Below, piece after piece: positions 44,819-53,901 of a stretch of 64,000 bases of DNA. Within the stretch, counting starts at the first letter, position 1. Each line of letters begins with the position of its first letter. The position numbers and the translations under genes are program-made. The stretch lies in assembly GCA_031276545.1 (NCBI GenBank), contig JAISMW010000012.1, positions 1 through 64,000 on the forward strand, written 5' to 3'. This stretch comes from Tannerellaceae bacterium (lineage in GTDB: Bacteria; Bacteroidota; Bacteroidia; Bacteroidales; Tannerellaceae). The notes under the pieces are model-generated. The model saw only the letters and a list, made by a program, of their open reading frames with translations, had not been told where the DNA came from and made no database searches.

Positions 44819-47578
44819 TCAGTACCATTTTTGTCCTTCCCTGTAATTGCTTCGGCGGTCGTATTTCAGGTCTTTCAGGAGAGAGGAACTTACCGCGATG
44901 GAGAACGAGTAGAATTTATAGTTCCCCACGGGGTTGAAACTGGCCGTCATCGTGAAGCAATGCAGGTTGCGCGAGAGGTTGCAGGTGAGGTATGATATTT
45001 TTTTGGTATCGAAGTCATACGTGGCATTGAAGTTGAACTGCCAGTTTTTGGTCGGCTGCATATTTCCGCTGAAGCTGAGGGCGTGGGTTATCCGGTAGTC
45101 GTATTCCCGCTTATCGTAATTAAAGTCTCCGTATCCCAGGCTCAGGTTATAGTTGAAGGAAAGGCTCCAGGGGACGCCGTTTTTCCAGTAGCCGTCCGCA
45201 TCGGTTTCTCCCGATGTATCTTCTTTTGCTTTTCTGAGGCGGCCGCCCCCCTGTTCGGGCACCAGGTCGCGGATTTCGCCAAATTCGTCGAGGGCGTCCA
45301 CGGGGACGTCATCTTCGGGGGATTCTTCGGGGGATTCGTCCTCTACATCTTCCTTGATACCGAACAGGGCGCGTATCGGTTTGAATATGCCTTTTTTGAA
45401 GGAATCGTTTTTCAGGGTATAGGAGAAGCTCGTACCCGTAGAGCGCAAACGTCCCAGTCCTTTTCCCGACTGGATACGCATGATGTTCTGGCGGTAGAAC
45501 GACTTCCTGCCGTCGGGGCTTTCGTTCACGCCATAGGTATAGGTATCGAATACGCCGTTCAGGTTGAGCGTATAGCTGCGGGAGAATTTCAGCCGGAGGC
45601 CTACGTTGAGGTCGCTCCATTTGAGGGAGTCGGCCATCAGGTTGTGGCTCATGCTGAAGGAGAGTTTGTCGATGAGGCTGCGTTTTGCATCGTCCGTAGA
45701 ATCCCGGTCGCCCGTTTTTTTCGCTTCCAGGTTGTTGTCTATACTGAAGCTGATATTACCCTGCTGTCCTCTTCCCGGTACGCCGAACATGCCGTTGCTG
45801 AAGGGCGAATAGTTGACGGTACGCTCCATTCCCTGGTTGTCGATGTAGGCATATTCCTTGTAGAAGCCGTAGCTTTTGTTCGAGAAATCGGGCGTAAATC
45901 CGAGGCTTACCGACATATCCATCCGGTGGCGGATGAGGTATTTGCCGATGACCGGCAGCGCCGGCAGGGGCTGGAAGAAGCCGTATACGGTGGTGGAGGC
46001 CGAGACGGACGTATTGTAGTCGTACACCCGGTAGAAGCCGTAGGTCGTGTCGGAGGGGTGCAGATTGTTTGTCTGCCAGTCGTAGGCCTGTTCCGTTTTG
46101 CTGGAGTACCAGCGTTCGCGGTAGTTGAACGAAGGAGATATGTTGAGGTAGTTGAATACGCTGAACGTGGCGCTCACCGGTATCTGGTGCTGCATGGCGT
46201 TTTTCCAGTCCCTGATGATATTGGCCTTGGGGAAGAGGTATTCCTTGGTCGAAATATTGTTGCGCAGGGAACCGGAGTAGCTCATGGATATTTTTTCGTA
46301 CCAGCGTTCGCTCCCTGCGGCCTGTTTCCGTTTGAAGGGGAAGATACGGCTCATGCTGATGGTGACGTCGGGGAGGGTTACGGAAAGCATCGTATCGCGT
46401 CCGGCCTGGTTGACGTTCATCGTGGCGGAGATGCTGAGCGGGTTGTTGGGAAACCGCTGGGTGATATTGATGCTCGAGCTTTTGGTATTCTGCGTCGAGG
46501 TGGGCATACTCATACTCTGGATGTTGTTTTTGTCGTATCCGGTAGTGGCAAAATTGATGCTGGCCGAGAAGGTACGGTAGGGGTTGGCCTTGGCGTCCTG
46601 CGAATGTGTCCAGTAGAGTTTGAAATCCTTCGTCAGGCTGTAGTCCGGCAGTCCGGCATCGCCCAGTTTGGTGCTCAGGTAGGAAGCGTTGAAACTTCCG
46701 TTGAATTTATATCGTTTCCTGTAGGTGGAGCGGGCATTGGCTCCCCAGGATCCTTTGGAATAAAATTCGCCCGTCAGGGCTAAATCAATATAGTCGCTCA
46801 GCGCCAGGTAATACCCTCCGTCGCGTATGTAGAAGCCGCGCGTGGATTCTTCGCCGAAGGTAGGGAAGAGGATGCCGGACGAATAGCTGCTTGAAAAGGG
46901 GAAATAGGCAAAAGGCAGCCCCAGCAGATAGAGGGGTACATCTTCGATGACGAGGTAGACCGGCCCCGTCACGATGTTTTTGTTGGGGCGTACCTTGGCT
47001 TTCGTCATCTGTATATAGAAGTGCGGGTGGTCGTGGTCGTCGCAGGTGGTATACTTTCCTCCGGCCATATTCAGGATATCGTCGCTCATTTTTTTCGTAC
47101 GTGTCGCGGTTACGTATCCTTCGCCCTGCTGCGTGATGACGTCGGTGATGAATCCCTTTTTCGATTTGAAATTATAGCGCATGGTTTTGGATTCGTATTC
47201 CTGTCCTCCGTCCTTGAAGAGCGGATATCCGAACTCCACGCCCAGCGTATCGAGTCCGTATTGGGCAAACACCTGGCTGCTGTCGAGATTCATTTCTATC
47301 TGTTCCGATTCCAGTTGGATTTGCTCATACTTCACGTTTCCTTCTCCGAACAGGTAGGCCCGGTTGCCGGCCGTCATGATGATGGAATCGGATGCGGCGT
47401 AGGTCACCGTAGCCTCCAGGCCGTTTCGCGAGGCTGCGGTCGTATCTGCCGCAACCGTGTCTGCCGGGAGCGATATGGTATCTGCCGGAAGCGGTATAGC
47501 GTCGGCCTCCTGTGCCTGCAGGCACGTGCTTCCGGCAAGAAGAATCAACAGAATATAGAGAATCGTTTTGGGAAACAT
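44819..47578 (-). CDS. lptD: LPS-assembly outer-membrane protein, LptD family (919 aa)
   Basis: A signal peptide (TILYILLILLAGSTCLQA) precedes an OstA/LptA-like jelly roll (ASDSIIMTAGNRAYLFGEGNVKYEQIQLESEQIEMNLDS, YESKTMRYNFKSKKGFITDV). A large barrel follows, starting around PLYLLGLPFAYFPFSSSYSSGILFP and ending in alternating strands. It inserts lipopolysaccharide into the outer leaflet. An acidic segment (EDVEDESPEESPEDDVPVD, near residue 745) is an uncommon loop. A predicted promoter is at 47605-47612, so it is not dependent on the HD gene upstream. Confidence 0.88.
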   Translation of the reverse strand: MFPKTILYILLILLAGSTCLQAQEADAIPLPADTISLPADTVAADTTAASRNGLEATVTYAASDSIIMTAGNRAYLFGEGNVKYEQIQLESEQIEMNLDSSQVFAQYGLDTLGVEFGYPLFKDGGQEYESKTMRYNFKSKKGFITDVITQQGEGYVTATRTKKMSDDILNMAGGKYTTCDDHDHPHFYIQMTKAKVRPNKNIVTGPVYLVIEDVPLYLLGLPFAYFPFSSSYSSGILFPTFGEESTRGFYIRDGGYYLALSDYIDLALTGEFYSKGSWGANARSTYRKRYKFNGSFNASYLSTKLGDAGLPDYSLTKDFKLYWTHSQDAKANPYRTFSASINFATTGYDKNNIQSMSMPTSTQNTKSSSINITQRFPNNPLSISATMNVNQAGRDTMLSVTLPDVTISMSRIFPFKRKQAAGSERWYEKISMSYSGSLRNNISTKEYLFPKANIIRDWKNAMQHQIPVSATFSVFNYLNISPSFNYRERWYSSKTEQAYDWQTNNLHPSDTTYGFYRVYDYNTSVSASTTVYGFFQPLPALPVIGKYLIRHRMDMSVSLGFTPDFSNKSYGFYKEYAYIDNQGMERTVNYSPFSNGMFGVPGRGQQGNISFSIDNNLEAKKTGDRDSTDDAKRSLIDKLSFSMSHNLMADSLKWSDLNVGLRLKFSRSYTLNLNGVFDTYTYGVNESPDGRKSFYRQNIMRIQSGKGLGRLRSTGTSFSYTLKNDSFKKGIFKPIRALFGIKEDVEDESPEESPEDDVPVDALDEFGEIRDLVPEQGGGRLRKAKEDTSGETDADGYWKNGVPWSLSFNYNLSLGYGDFNYDKREYDYRITHALSFSGNMQPTKNWQFNFNATYDFDTKKISYLTCNLSRNLHCFTMTASFNPVGNYKFYSFSIAVSSSLLKDLKYDRRSNYREGQKWY

Positions 47579-47604
47579 GCTGTTTTTTGTTGCATCCTGA
47601 TGCG

Positions 47605-47612
47605 CAAATATA
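47605..47612 (-). promoter_or_regulatory. Predicted promoter -7 box of lptD
   Basis: Minus-strand TATATTTG, 27 nt before the lptD start. Confidence 0.55.
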
Positions 47613-47639
47613 GAACAAAAATACGAAGTCGTCCGGCGT

Positions 47640-48182
47640 TTACCGGTCTAAAAAGAGTTTACACCAGTATTCAAAGCGCCGGCATGTATCTTCGCCGTAC
47701 TGCGAAAGCCCCGTTTTGATCCGGTCGACGGTTTTTTCCCTTCCCGGATGGTTCTTGCTGAAAAATTTATCGGCAAAGCAGATGAGCTGTTCCTCGACCG
47801 ACAGGGGGAGCATATCCCGGTGAGGGAGGGGCAGATTGCGTGCCGTGATTTCGTCCAGCGAGATACCGCAACCGGTATGCCGTTCGCACACCAGGGCATG
47901 ACGCGGATAACCTTCTTTGCGCATCAGGTCGGCGCCCAGATAGCCGTGGCAGATATACTCGGCCTTTCCGTAGCAGCCAATACCCGGCGCGTCGCACAGG
48001 AAAACACCGATATCGTGCAGCATAGCCGCCTCTTCGATAAAGAGCAGGTCGAGGTGCATTTCCGGATGCAGCCGGGCTATCTGCAACGCTTTGCCGGCCA
48101 CGTCTCTACTGTGTGATACCAGGATACGGTACGCCTCGGAATGAATATCGTAATAGTTGGACAAAATCTCCAGCGGATTCAT
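47640..48182 (-). CDS. HD-domain phosphohydrolase (180 aa)
   Basis: Cytoplasmic metal-dependent HD protein. Metal ligands are visible as His in LVSHSRDVAGKAL, HD in AAMLHDIGVFL, His in ICHGYLGADLM and CERHTGCG, and Asp in ICFADKFFS. Length and spacing fit the short stand-alone HD family in Bacteroidetes, whose substrates are nucleotides or other phosphoesters; the substrate here is unknown. It lies directly downstream of the 2-kb hairpin array and has its own predicted promoter. Confidence 0.85.
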   Translation of the reverse strand: MNPLEILSNYYDIHSEAYRILVSHSRDVAGKALQIARLHPEMHLDLLFIEEAAMLHDIGVFLCDAPGIGCYGKAEYICHGYLGADLMRKEGYPRHALVCERHTGCGISLDEITARNLPLPHRDMLPLSVEEQLICFADKFFSKNHPGREKTVDRIKTGLSQYGEDTCRRFEYWCKLFLDR

Positions 48183-48212
48183 TTTGAAGTGATATTATGT
48201 TTTTAGCAGGCG

Positions 48213-48220
48213 CAAATGTA
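48213..48220 (-). promoter_or_regulatory. Predicted promoter -7 box of the HD gene
   Basis: Minus-strand TACATTTG, 31 nt before the start codon and about 150 bp from the near edge of array 2. Confidence 0.5.
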
Positions 48221-48371
48221 ATAAATATAGTGAACAACTGACCGTGAATAGCGCGAGGTGCAGGCTCCCTCCCTGTATGTCTCAGCCTCGCAGACTGCCC
48301 GGCCTACCGTATACTTCATGCCGGGAGATTATGAAGAAGCTATCCTCGAACTCCGGCGCCCTCCCTTCCTC

Positions 48372-50478
48372 CTCCTTCCGGGCCGGCAAGGGGCAAATAT
48401 TTTTCCGTGAGGCTTGCCACCTGGGTGGCAAGGGTCAAATATTTTTCTGCGGGGCTTGCCACCTGGGTGGCAAGGGGTAAATATTTTTCTGTGGGGCTTG
48501 CCACCTGGGTTGCAAGGGTCAAATATTTTTCCGCGGGGCTTGCCATCTGGGTTGCAAGGGTCAAATATTTTTCTGTGTGGCTTGCCACCTGGGTTGCAAG
48601 GGGTAAATATTTTTCTGTGGGGCTTGCCACCTGGGTTGCAAGGGTCAAATATTTTTCTGTGAGACTTGCCATCTGGGTTGCAAGGGTCAAATATTTTTCT
48701 GTGTGGCTTGCCACCTGGGTTGCAAGGGTCAAATATTTTTCTGTGTGGCTTGCCACCTGGGTGGCAAGGGGTAAATATTTTTCCGTGAGGCTTGCCACCT
48801 GGGTTGCAAGGGGTAAATTTTTTTCTGTGAGGCTTGCCACCTGGGTGGCAAGGGTCAAATATTTTTCCGTGAGGCTTGCCACCTGGGTGGCAAGGGTCAA
48901 ATATTTTTCTGTTGGGCTTGCCACCTGGGTGGCAAGGGTCAAATATTTTTCCGTGAGGCTTGCCACCTGGGTTGCAATGGGTAAATATTTTTCTGTGAGG
49001 CTTGCCATCTGGGTTGCAAGGGGTAAATATTTTTCTGTGGGGCTTGCTGCCGGGCAGCGGGAAGCATATATTTTTCCGCGATGCTTGCTTCCGGGCAGCA
49101 AGGGGTAAATATTTTTCTGTGGGGCTTGCCACCTGGGTTGCAAGGGGCAAATATTTTTCCGCGGGGCTTGCCACCTGGGTTGCAAGGGGCAAATATTTTT
49201 CCGTGAGGCTTGCCACCTGGGTTGCAAGGGTCAAATATTTTTTCGTGAGGCTTGCCATCTGGGTTGCAAGGGTCAAATATTTTTCCGTATGGCTTGCCAC
49301 CTGGGTTGCAAGGGTCAAATTTTTTTCTGTGGGGCTTGCCACCTGGGTTGCAAGGGATAAATATTTTTCCGTAGAGCTTGCTGTCGGGAAGCGAGTGGAA
49401 AATATTTTTCTGTGGGGCTTGCTTCCGGGAAGCAAAGGGTAAATATTTTTCCGTTGGGCTTGCTTTCGGGAAGCGAGGGGTAAATATTTTTCCGTGTGGC
49501 TTGCTGCCTGGCAGCAAGGGGTAAATATTTTTCCGCTGGGCTTGCTTCCGGGCAGCAAGGAGAAAATATTTTTCCGCGTGGCTTGCTTCGGGGCAGCAAG
49601 TGATAAATATTTTTCGGTGGGGCTTGCTGCCGGGAAGCGAGGGGCAAATATTTTTCCGCGTGGCTTGCTTCCTGGCAGCAAGGGGTAAATATTTTTCCGT
49701 GATGCTTGCTTCCTGGCAGCAAGGGGTAAATATTTTTCCGCGTGGCTTGCTTCCTGGCAGCAAGGGGCAAATATTTTTCCGTGAGGCTTGCTTCCGGGCA
49801 GCAAGGGGAAAATATTTTTCCGTGTGGCTTGCTGCCGGGAAGCGAGCGACAAATATTTTTCTGTGGGGCTTGCAGCCGGGAATCGAGCGGAAAATATTTT
49901 TCCGTGTGGCTTGCTTCCGGGAAGCGAGCGGTAAATATTTTTCCGTGTGGTTTGCTTCCGGACAGCAAGGGGCAAATATTTTTCTGTGTGGCTTGCTTCC
50001 GGGCAGCAAGGGGCATATATTTTTCCATGGGGCTTGCTGCCGGGAAGCGAGCGGAAAATATTTTTCTGTGGGGCTTGCTGTCTGGCAGCAAGGGGTAAAT
50101 ATTTTTCCATGGGGCTTGCTTCTGGGAAGCGAGCGACAAATATTTTTCTGTGGGGCTTGCTTCCGGGCAGCAAGGGGTAAATATTTTTCCGCGTGGCTTG
50201 CTTCCGGGCAGCAAGGGGTAAATATTTTTCCGTGTGGCTTGCTGCCGGGAAGCGAGCGATAAATATTTTTCTGTGAGGCTTACTTCCGGGCAGCAAGGGG
50301 TAAATATTTTTCCGTGGGGCTTGCTGCCGGGCAGCAAGTGGTAAATATTTTTCCGTGTGGCTTGCTTCCGGGCAGCAAGTGGTAAATATTTTTCTGTGAG
50401 GCTTGCTTCCGGGCAGCGAGGGGTAAATATTTTTCCGCGTGGCTTGCTTCCGGGGTGGCAAAGAGAAAAATATTTTCC
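48372..50478. repeat. Tandem array 2: about 51 hairpin units of 41-42 bp
   Basis: I count 51 AAATATTTTT-type cores between 48395 and 50467. From 48395 to about 49360 most units are 42 bp with a 20-nt palindrome of the type CTTGCCACCTGGGTGGCAAG. From 49400 on they are 41 bp with a 19-nt palindrome such as CTTGCTGCCGGGCAGCAAG. Stems vary in a compensating way (CTTGCTGCC with GGCAGCAAG; CTTGCTTCC with GGAAGCGAG). Linkers are RGGGYAAATATTTTTCYRYG-like. Orientation is constant, with the T run 3' of the stem on the plus strand. No stop codons occur in several frames, but the frames rotate with the 41-bp period, so coding is unlikely. Confidence 0.95.
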
Positions 50479-50678
50479 CGGAGGGAAAATGTAGAGGTGG
50501 TTTCAACGTCGCCGGAACAGGCGCTAAACTCTGCTGTTTATACGCTTTCCTTCCGATTGACGGAACCGGAGACGGTCGTTGCGCTTTGCTTTACCGGTTT
50601 TCGGCACTTTTGTTCTTTTGATTCGGATGATTCGGGGGATTGCCTTCATCATGCGAATCAACGTTTACCGCCACTCTT
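50479..50678. other. Non-repetitive gap between array 2 and the inositol-lipid operon
   Basis: About 200 bp of unique sequence. No recognisable gene, hairpin terminator or promoter is seen. Confidence 0.4.
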
Positions 50679-51401
50679 TCACAAGTGGAAAATGTCGTTC
50701 AGTTCCGTGATGGAAGTGATTACGGCATCGGCTGTTTCGTCGCCCCGGTAAGGGTTCCATCCGGATTTTTTTAGCCAGACGGTATGGCATCCGAGCGTGG
50801 ATGAGGGGAGGATGTCTTTGTCGTACGAATCGCCTACGGCAACAAGTTCGCGGGGGGCAAAGCCTGTTTGATCGATGCCCAGTTGGAATATCCCCGGATC
50901 GGGTTTGCGGACGCCTGCTGCGGAGGATTCTACTACGGCATCGAAAAATTCGTTCAAAGAAAAGTCTTCCAGCACGGTTTGTATGTTCCCGTAGAAATTC
51001 GTGACCAGTACAAGCGGGTATCGCTCCGACAGGCTTTTCAGGATGGGACGGGCTACGCTAACGGATGACCGGGCAAAGGTATAGCACAGGTCGGCTATGC
51101 GGGCGGCGAGGTGCGGCGCTCTGTCGCCGGCGGCCAACTGCCGGCTGTCGTGCAGCCACTGCATCTGCAGTTCGGCTTTCAGGCGGAGTACGTGCCGGAA
51201 ATTATGATGGGGCAACACCATGCGGTGTGTTGCCAGGGTGCGTTCGCCGTGGATGTATGCTTGGCGGAACAGGTCTTTGTCTACGGGTATCTGCAGGGTT
51301 TGGTAGGCTTCCCATATCACTTCCGACCAGTGCGTGCCGTTGCTGTCTATGGTGCCGCCGTAGTCCAGCAGGATGCCTTTTATTTGATCCGGGTCGAACA
51401 T
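50679..51401 (-). CDS. HAD-superfamily protein, candidate phosphatidylinositol-phosphate phosphatase (240 aa)
   Basis: HAD fold with motif I ILLDYGGTIDS (Asp13), motif II LVTNFYG, a lysine in GVRKPDPGIF and motif IV VGDSYDKDI. It is the last gene of the inositol-lipid operon and overlaps the CDP-alcohol phosphatidyltransferase gene by 22 nt. In the Bacteroides route the corresponding gene dephosphorylates phosphatidylinositol phosphate to phosphatidylinositol. Oddly, the second Asp of the usual DxDxT motif is Gly15, so the general acid/base of classic HAD phosphatases is missing. Role is assigned by position and fold. Confidence 0.75.
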   Translation of the reverse strand: MFDPDQIKGILLDYGGTIDSNGTHWSEVIWEAYQTLQIPVDKDLFRQAYIHGERTLATHRMVLPHHNFRHVLRLKAELQMQWLHDSRQLAAGDRAPHLAARIADLCYTFARSSVSVARPILKSLSERYPLVLVTNFYGNIQTVLEDFSLNEFFDAVVESSAAGVRKPDPGIFQLGIDQTGFAPRELVAVGDSYDKDILPSSTLGCHTVWLKKSGWNPYRGDETADAVITSITELNDIFHL

Positions 51402-52327
51402 GTTTCGTCGGGGGTTTCGGATGCTAACTGTGCGGCAAAGGCGCTGCAGAAACGTTCATGCTTTACGGCCATATAGAGCAGCATGAGGTTCAGGACGGTG
51501 GCTTCGAAGATGAAATAAATCCACGGCATCCGGATGGACAGGCTGATGAAGAGGGCGATGACCCGCGTGTTGAACGACAGCATATTGGTGTATTTCATCA
51601 GGGGGAGGCTCTTTTCGCGGAATGATTTGCGGAACGGTTCCGGCGCCCGGTCGGCGTAGCGGGTGCGGAGAACGGCCAGCATCTGCTGGAGCCGGGGGGT
51701 CTGTTTTTCCTGCTCCCGCGTATAGCGGATGTAGAAAACGTGTCCCAGTTTGAGGAGAAAGTCGTTTTTCCAGCTCAGCCGGTCGAACTCTTTCCGGAGG
51801 GCTGCGGTGTTCGACAGCTCGCTGCCTGTTTTTCCTTTCAGGAAGTAGAGATGTACGTTCCGGTAATAATCCGCCATGGAGGCCTGCCGGGTATGGGTAT
51901 AGCCGCTGACGGCGCCCAGGAGCCATATCCACAGTCCCCATTCGGGCGTCAGGCGCAGGCAGATGGCTGCATAAATCGTCACAAACCAGGCATCGCCGCA
52001 GAATCCGTCCAGCATACGTCCCAGCGGGGAGGTGTTGCCCGTCATGCGTGCCAGTTGTCCGTCGGCGCTGTCGTACGTGTTGGCCCAGACGAGCAGCATC
52101 ATGCCGATGGCGTTGACCGCAAGGCTGCTGAAGTAGAAGCATACGCCGGCCGCCATGCCCAGGAAGATGGCCATGACGGTGACGGTGTTGGGAGAGACGC
52201 CCAATTTGCGAAACAAGAGCGCCCAGCGGTATCCGAGCGGCCGGTAGAAATGCAGGTCGATAAACTCTTCCGTGTCCAGGGATTTGAAGGTGGATTCTAA
52301 AGGTGGATTTGCTGTTCTGTCTTGCAT
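51380..52327 (-). CDS. CDP-alcohol phosphatidyltransferase, candidate phosphatidylinositol-phosphate synthase (315 aa)
   Basis: Integral membrane enzyme. The signature DSADGQLARMTGNTSPLG continues to RMLDGFCGD, giving the complete DxxDG-AR-G-D-D set of the family, at about residues 85-112. About six membrane segments are visible (TVMAIFLGMAAGVCFYF, AIGMMLLVWAN, FVTIYAAICL, WIWLLGAVSGY and two near the C-terminus). It would join inositol phosphate to CDP-diacylglycerol. A hydrophilic N-terminus of about 40 residues precedes the first helix. It overlaps the ATP-grasp gene by 31 nt and the HAD gene by 22 nt, showing tight operon coupling. Confidence 0.88.
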   Translation of the reverse strand: MQDRTANPPLESTFKSLDTEEFIDLHFYRPLGYRWALLFRKLGVSPNTVTVMAIFLGMAAGVCFYFSSLAVNAIGMMLLVWANTYDSADGQLARMTGNTSPLGRMLDGFCGDAWFVTIYAAICLRLTPEWGLWIWLLGAVSGYTHTRQASMADYYRNVHLYFLKGKTGSELSNTAALRKEFDRLSWKNDFLLKLGHVFYIRYTREQEKQTPRLQQMLAVLRTRYADRAPEPFRKSFREKSLPLMKYTNMLSFNTRVIALFISLSIRMPWIYFIFEATVLNLMLLYMAVKHERFCSAFAAQLASETPDETCSTRIK

Positions 52328-53184
52328 AGTTCGTGTATTAATGAATAAATCCGTTGGGCGATATGACGGGCGGCTTCCCGGCGGCAGGGGGCGAAGCTTG
52401 GCCAGTCGTTGAAATCAATGATGCGGATAATGCCTTCTCCGGATACGATACAGTCGCCTCCGTAGATCTGGATATTCAATATTTCGGCAGCCCGGCTGCA
52501 AAGGGTACGGAGATGTGCCGGGTCGAAAGGTATTCTCCGTGCCTCGCCGTTTATCTGCTCCAGTCCGAATTTACTGTGATGCGCGGCGGAGGGATAGAAC
52601 CAGTGAAAAAAACCGGTTCCCCTGACGCCGTAGAATTTCACCAGGTCGCCGGTCAGGTGTTCATTTATCACGGCGTTGCCGATCCCCCGTATGGCGTATT
52701 CTTCGAGGATGCTTTGCGCCTCTTCCCGGCTGCGCACGTAGGTTACGTCTTCGCGGTGGATCGCATGGAAGTCGCCCCGTTTGATCCAGCAATCATGAAA
52801 GCCGGCCTCGCGGAGCGCCGGCAGGGGGTCGGCGTTTGTTCGTACAATCAGGCTTCGGGGATGCGGTATGTCGTGGGCAAGCAGCAGACGGGTCATTTTT
52901 TCGCGGGTACAGTTCCGTATCCCGCCGGCCGGATTGATTACGATCCGTCCTTCGTCTTCATACTGCTGCAGCCTGCGTACCGACGGGCTGTCGCGTACCA
53001 TATTGAAGATAAAGTCTTCCTCTATGCCCTGGTCGGCGAGGACAGATTCCGGATATTCGTTCACCGTGCATCCCAGCCTGCGCAGTTCTGCGGCTGTAAG
53101 GCCGAAGATAGCCGCATCGTTGCCTACATGATTGGGGGAAAACAGACTTCCCCGCCGGATACCGGCTATAACGGGTTGATTCAT
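52297..53184 (-). CDS. ATP-grasp protein of the inositol-lipid operon (295 aa)
   Basis: ATP-grasp fold is indicated by NCTREKMTRLLLAHDIPHPRSL, the nucleotide-binding CWIKRGDFHAIHREDVTYV, INEHLTGDLVKFYGVRG, and the metal-binding end IIRIIDFNDWPSFAPCR. The family ligates a carboxylate to an amine or thiol through acyl phosphate; the substrates here are not known. It lies between the nucleotidyltransferase (12 nt) and the phosphatidyltransferase (31-nt overlap) genes. A role in modifying the inositol lipid head group is inferred from position only. Confidence 0.78.
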   Translation of the reverse strand: MNQPVIAGIRRGSLFSPNHVGNDAAIFGLTAAELRRLGCTVNEYPESVLADQGIEEDFIFNMVRDSPSVRRLQQYEDEGRIVINPAGGIRNCTREKMTRLLLAHDIPHPRSLIVRTNADPLPALREAGFHDCWIKRGDFHAIHREDVTYVRSREEAQSILEEYAIRGIGNAVINEHLTGDLVKFYGVRGTGFFHWFYPSAAHHSKFGLEQINGEARRIPFDPAHLRTLCSRAAEILNIQIYGGDCIVSGEGIIRIIDFNDWPSFAPCRREAARHIAQRIYSLIHELCKTEQQIHL

Positions 53185-53196
53185 ATGGACGGGATC

Positions 53197-53901
53197 TTAT
53201 GGTTGAGTGTGCAGGAAGTATTCCGCTTTTTCTATGTCGCCCGCATGGTCTACATCCACAATCTTGCCGAAGGGATGGGCTTTCAGCCTGAAGCCTTCCG
53301 CTATCAGCCGGCGCTGATAGTTTCGCATACGCGCCCCGTTCTGTGCTACGGCATCCTCCAGCACCTTGAGCGCCGGACGTTTCAGGCAGTAGATGCCTCC
53401 CGACACATAGCGGCTTCCTTCTTCCTCCGCTTCGTCGGTAAAACTGCGGATGAAGAGGTTTTCGTCCACATTCACGTACAAGGGTTTTTCGTCGTCCACA
53501 TATCCGGTGACAGCCATCAGGCCGTCGGCTTCTTCCGTCCGGAAGGCACGGATGTACTCACGGAATTCATCTTCCCTGAAAACCGTGTCTACCGTGGTCA
53601 GGCAGAACCGTTCTCCTTTCAGGCAGGGGCTTAGATGGAAAAAACTGTGCATCGAGCTAAGGGTAGACTTTACCACCAGATGCATCGGAACCGGCAGCTT
53701 CATGGCCTGCAGATACGCCCGTACTTCCTCCATCTCTTCATTTACAATGACGGAAACAGAGGTAGCGCGGTTACTCAGAAAAATGCGTATCAGTCGATCG
53801 ATCAATGGAGCGCCATTCAGTTCTACCAGCGGTTTCGGACGCCTGATGCCTTCCTGTACCAAACGCGAGCCTTCGCCGGCGGCTATCACGGCAAAATCCA
53901 T
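53197..53901 (-). CDS. Nucleotidyltransferase of the inositol-lipid operon (234 aa)
   Basis: The N-terminus AVIAAGEGSRLVQEGIRRPKPLVELNG is the sugar-phosphate nucleotidyltransferase signature (GxGxR, then PKPL). LTTVDTVF and FGKIVDVDHAGDIEKAE supply the later metal-binding positions. It would activate a phosphate ester with CTP or another NTP. The start codon shares one base with the inositol-phosphate synthase stop (TGATG). Next to that synthase, activation of inositol phosphate is plausible, but the substrate is not shown. Confidence 0.85.
   Translation of the reverse strand: MDFAVIAAGEGSRLVQEGIRRPKPLVELNGAPLIDRLIRIFLSNRATSVSVIVNEEMEEVRAYLQAMKLPVPMHLVVKSTLSSMHSFFHLSPCLKGERFCLTTVDTVFREDEFREYIRAFRTEEADGLMAVTGYVDDEKPLYVNVDENLFIRSFTDEAEEEGSRYVSGGIYCLKRPALKVLEDAVAQNGARMRNYQRRLIAEGFRLKAHPFGKIVDVDHAGDIEKAEYFLHTQP

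Noticed and set aside
12161..50478. CRISPR array
   Set aside because: Units are contiguous, with linkers as conserved as the palindromes and no unique spacers; no cas genes are in the window.
48329..50506. Long open frames (up to 725 codons) of repeated lysine/proline-rich peptide across array 2
   Set aside because: Several frames are open on both strands, the peptide cycles through three frames because of the 41-bp period, there is no signal peptide or start context, and the conserved feature is the DNA palindrome.
50479..50678. Short plus-strand frame after array 2
   Set aside because: It starts inside the last repeat unit, runs antisense into the HAD gene and has no recognisable motif.
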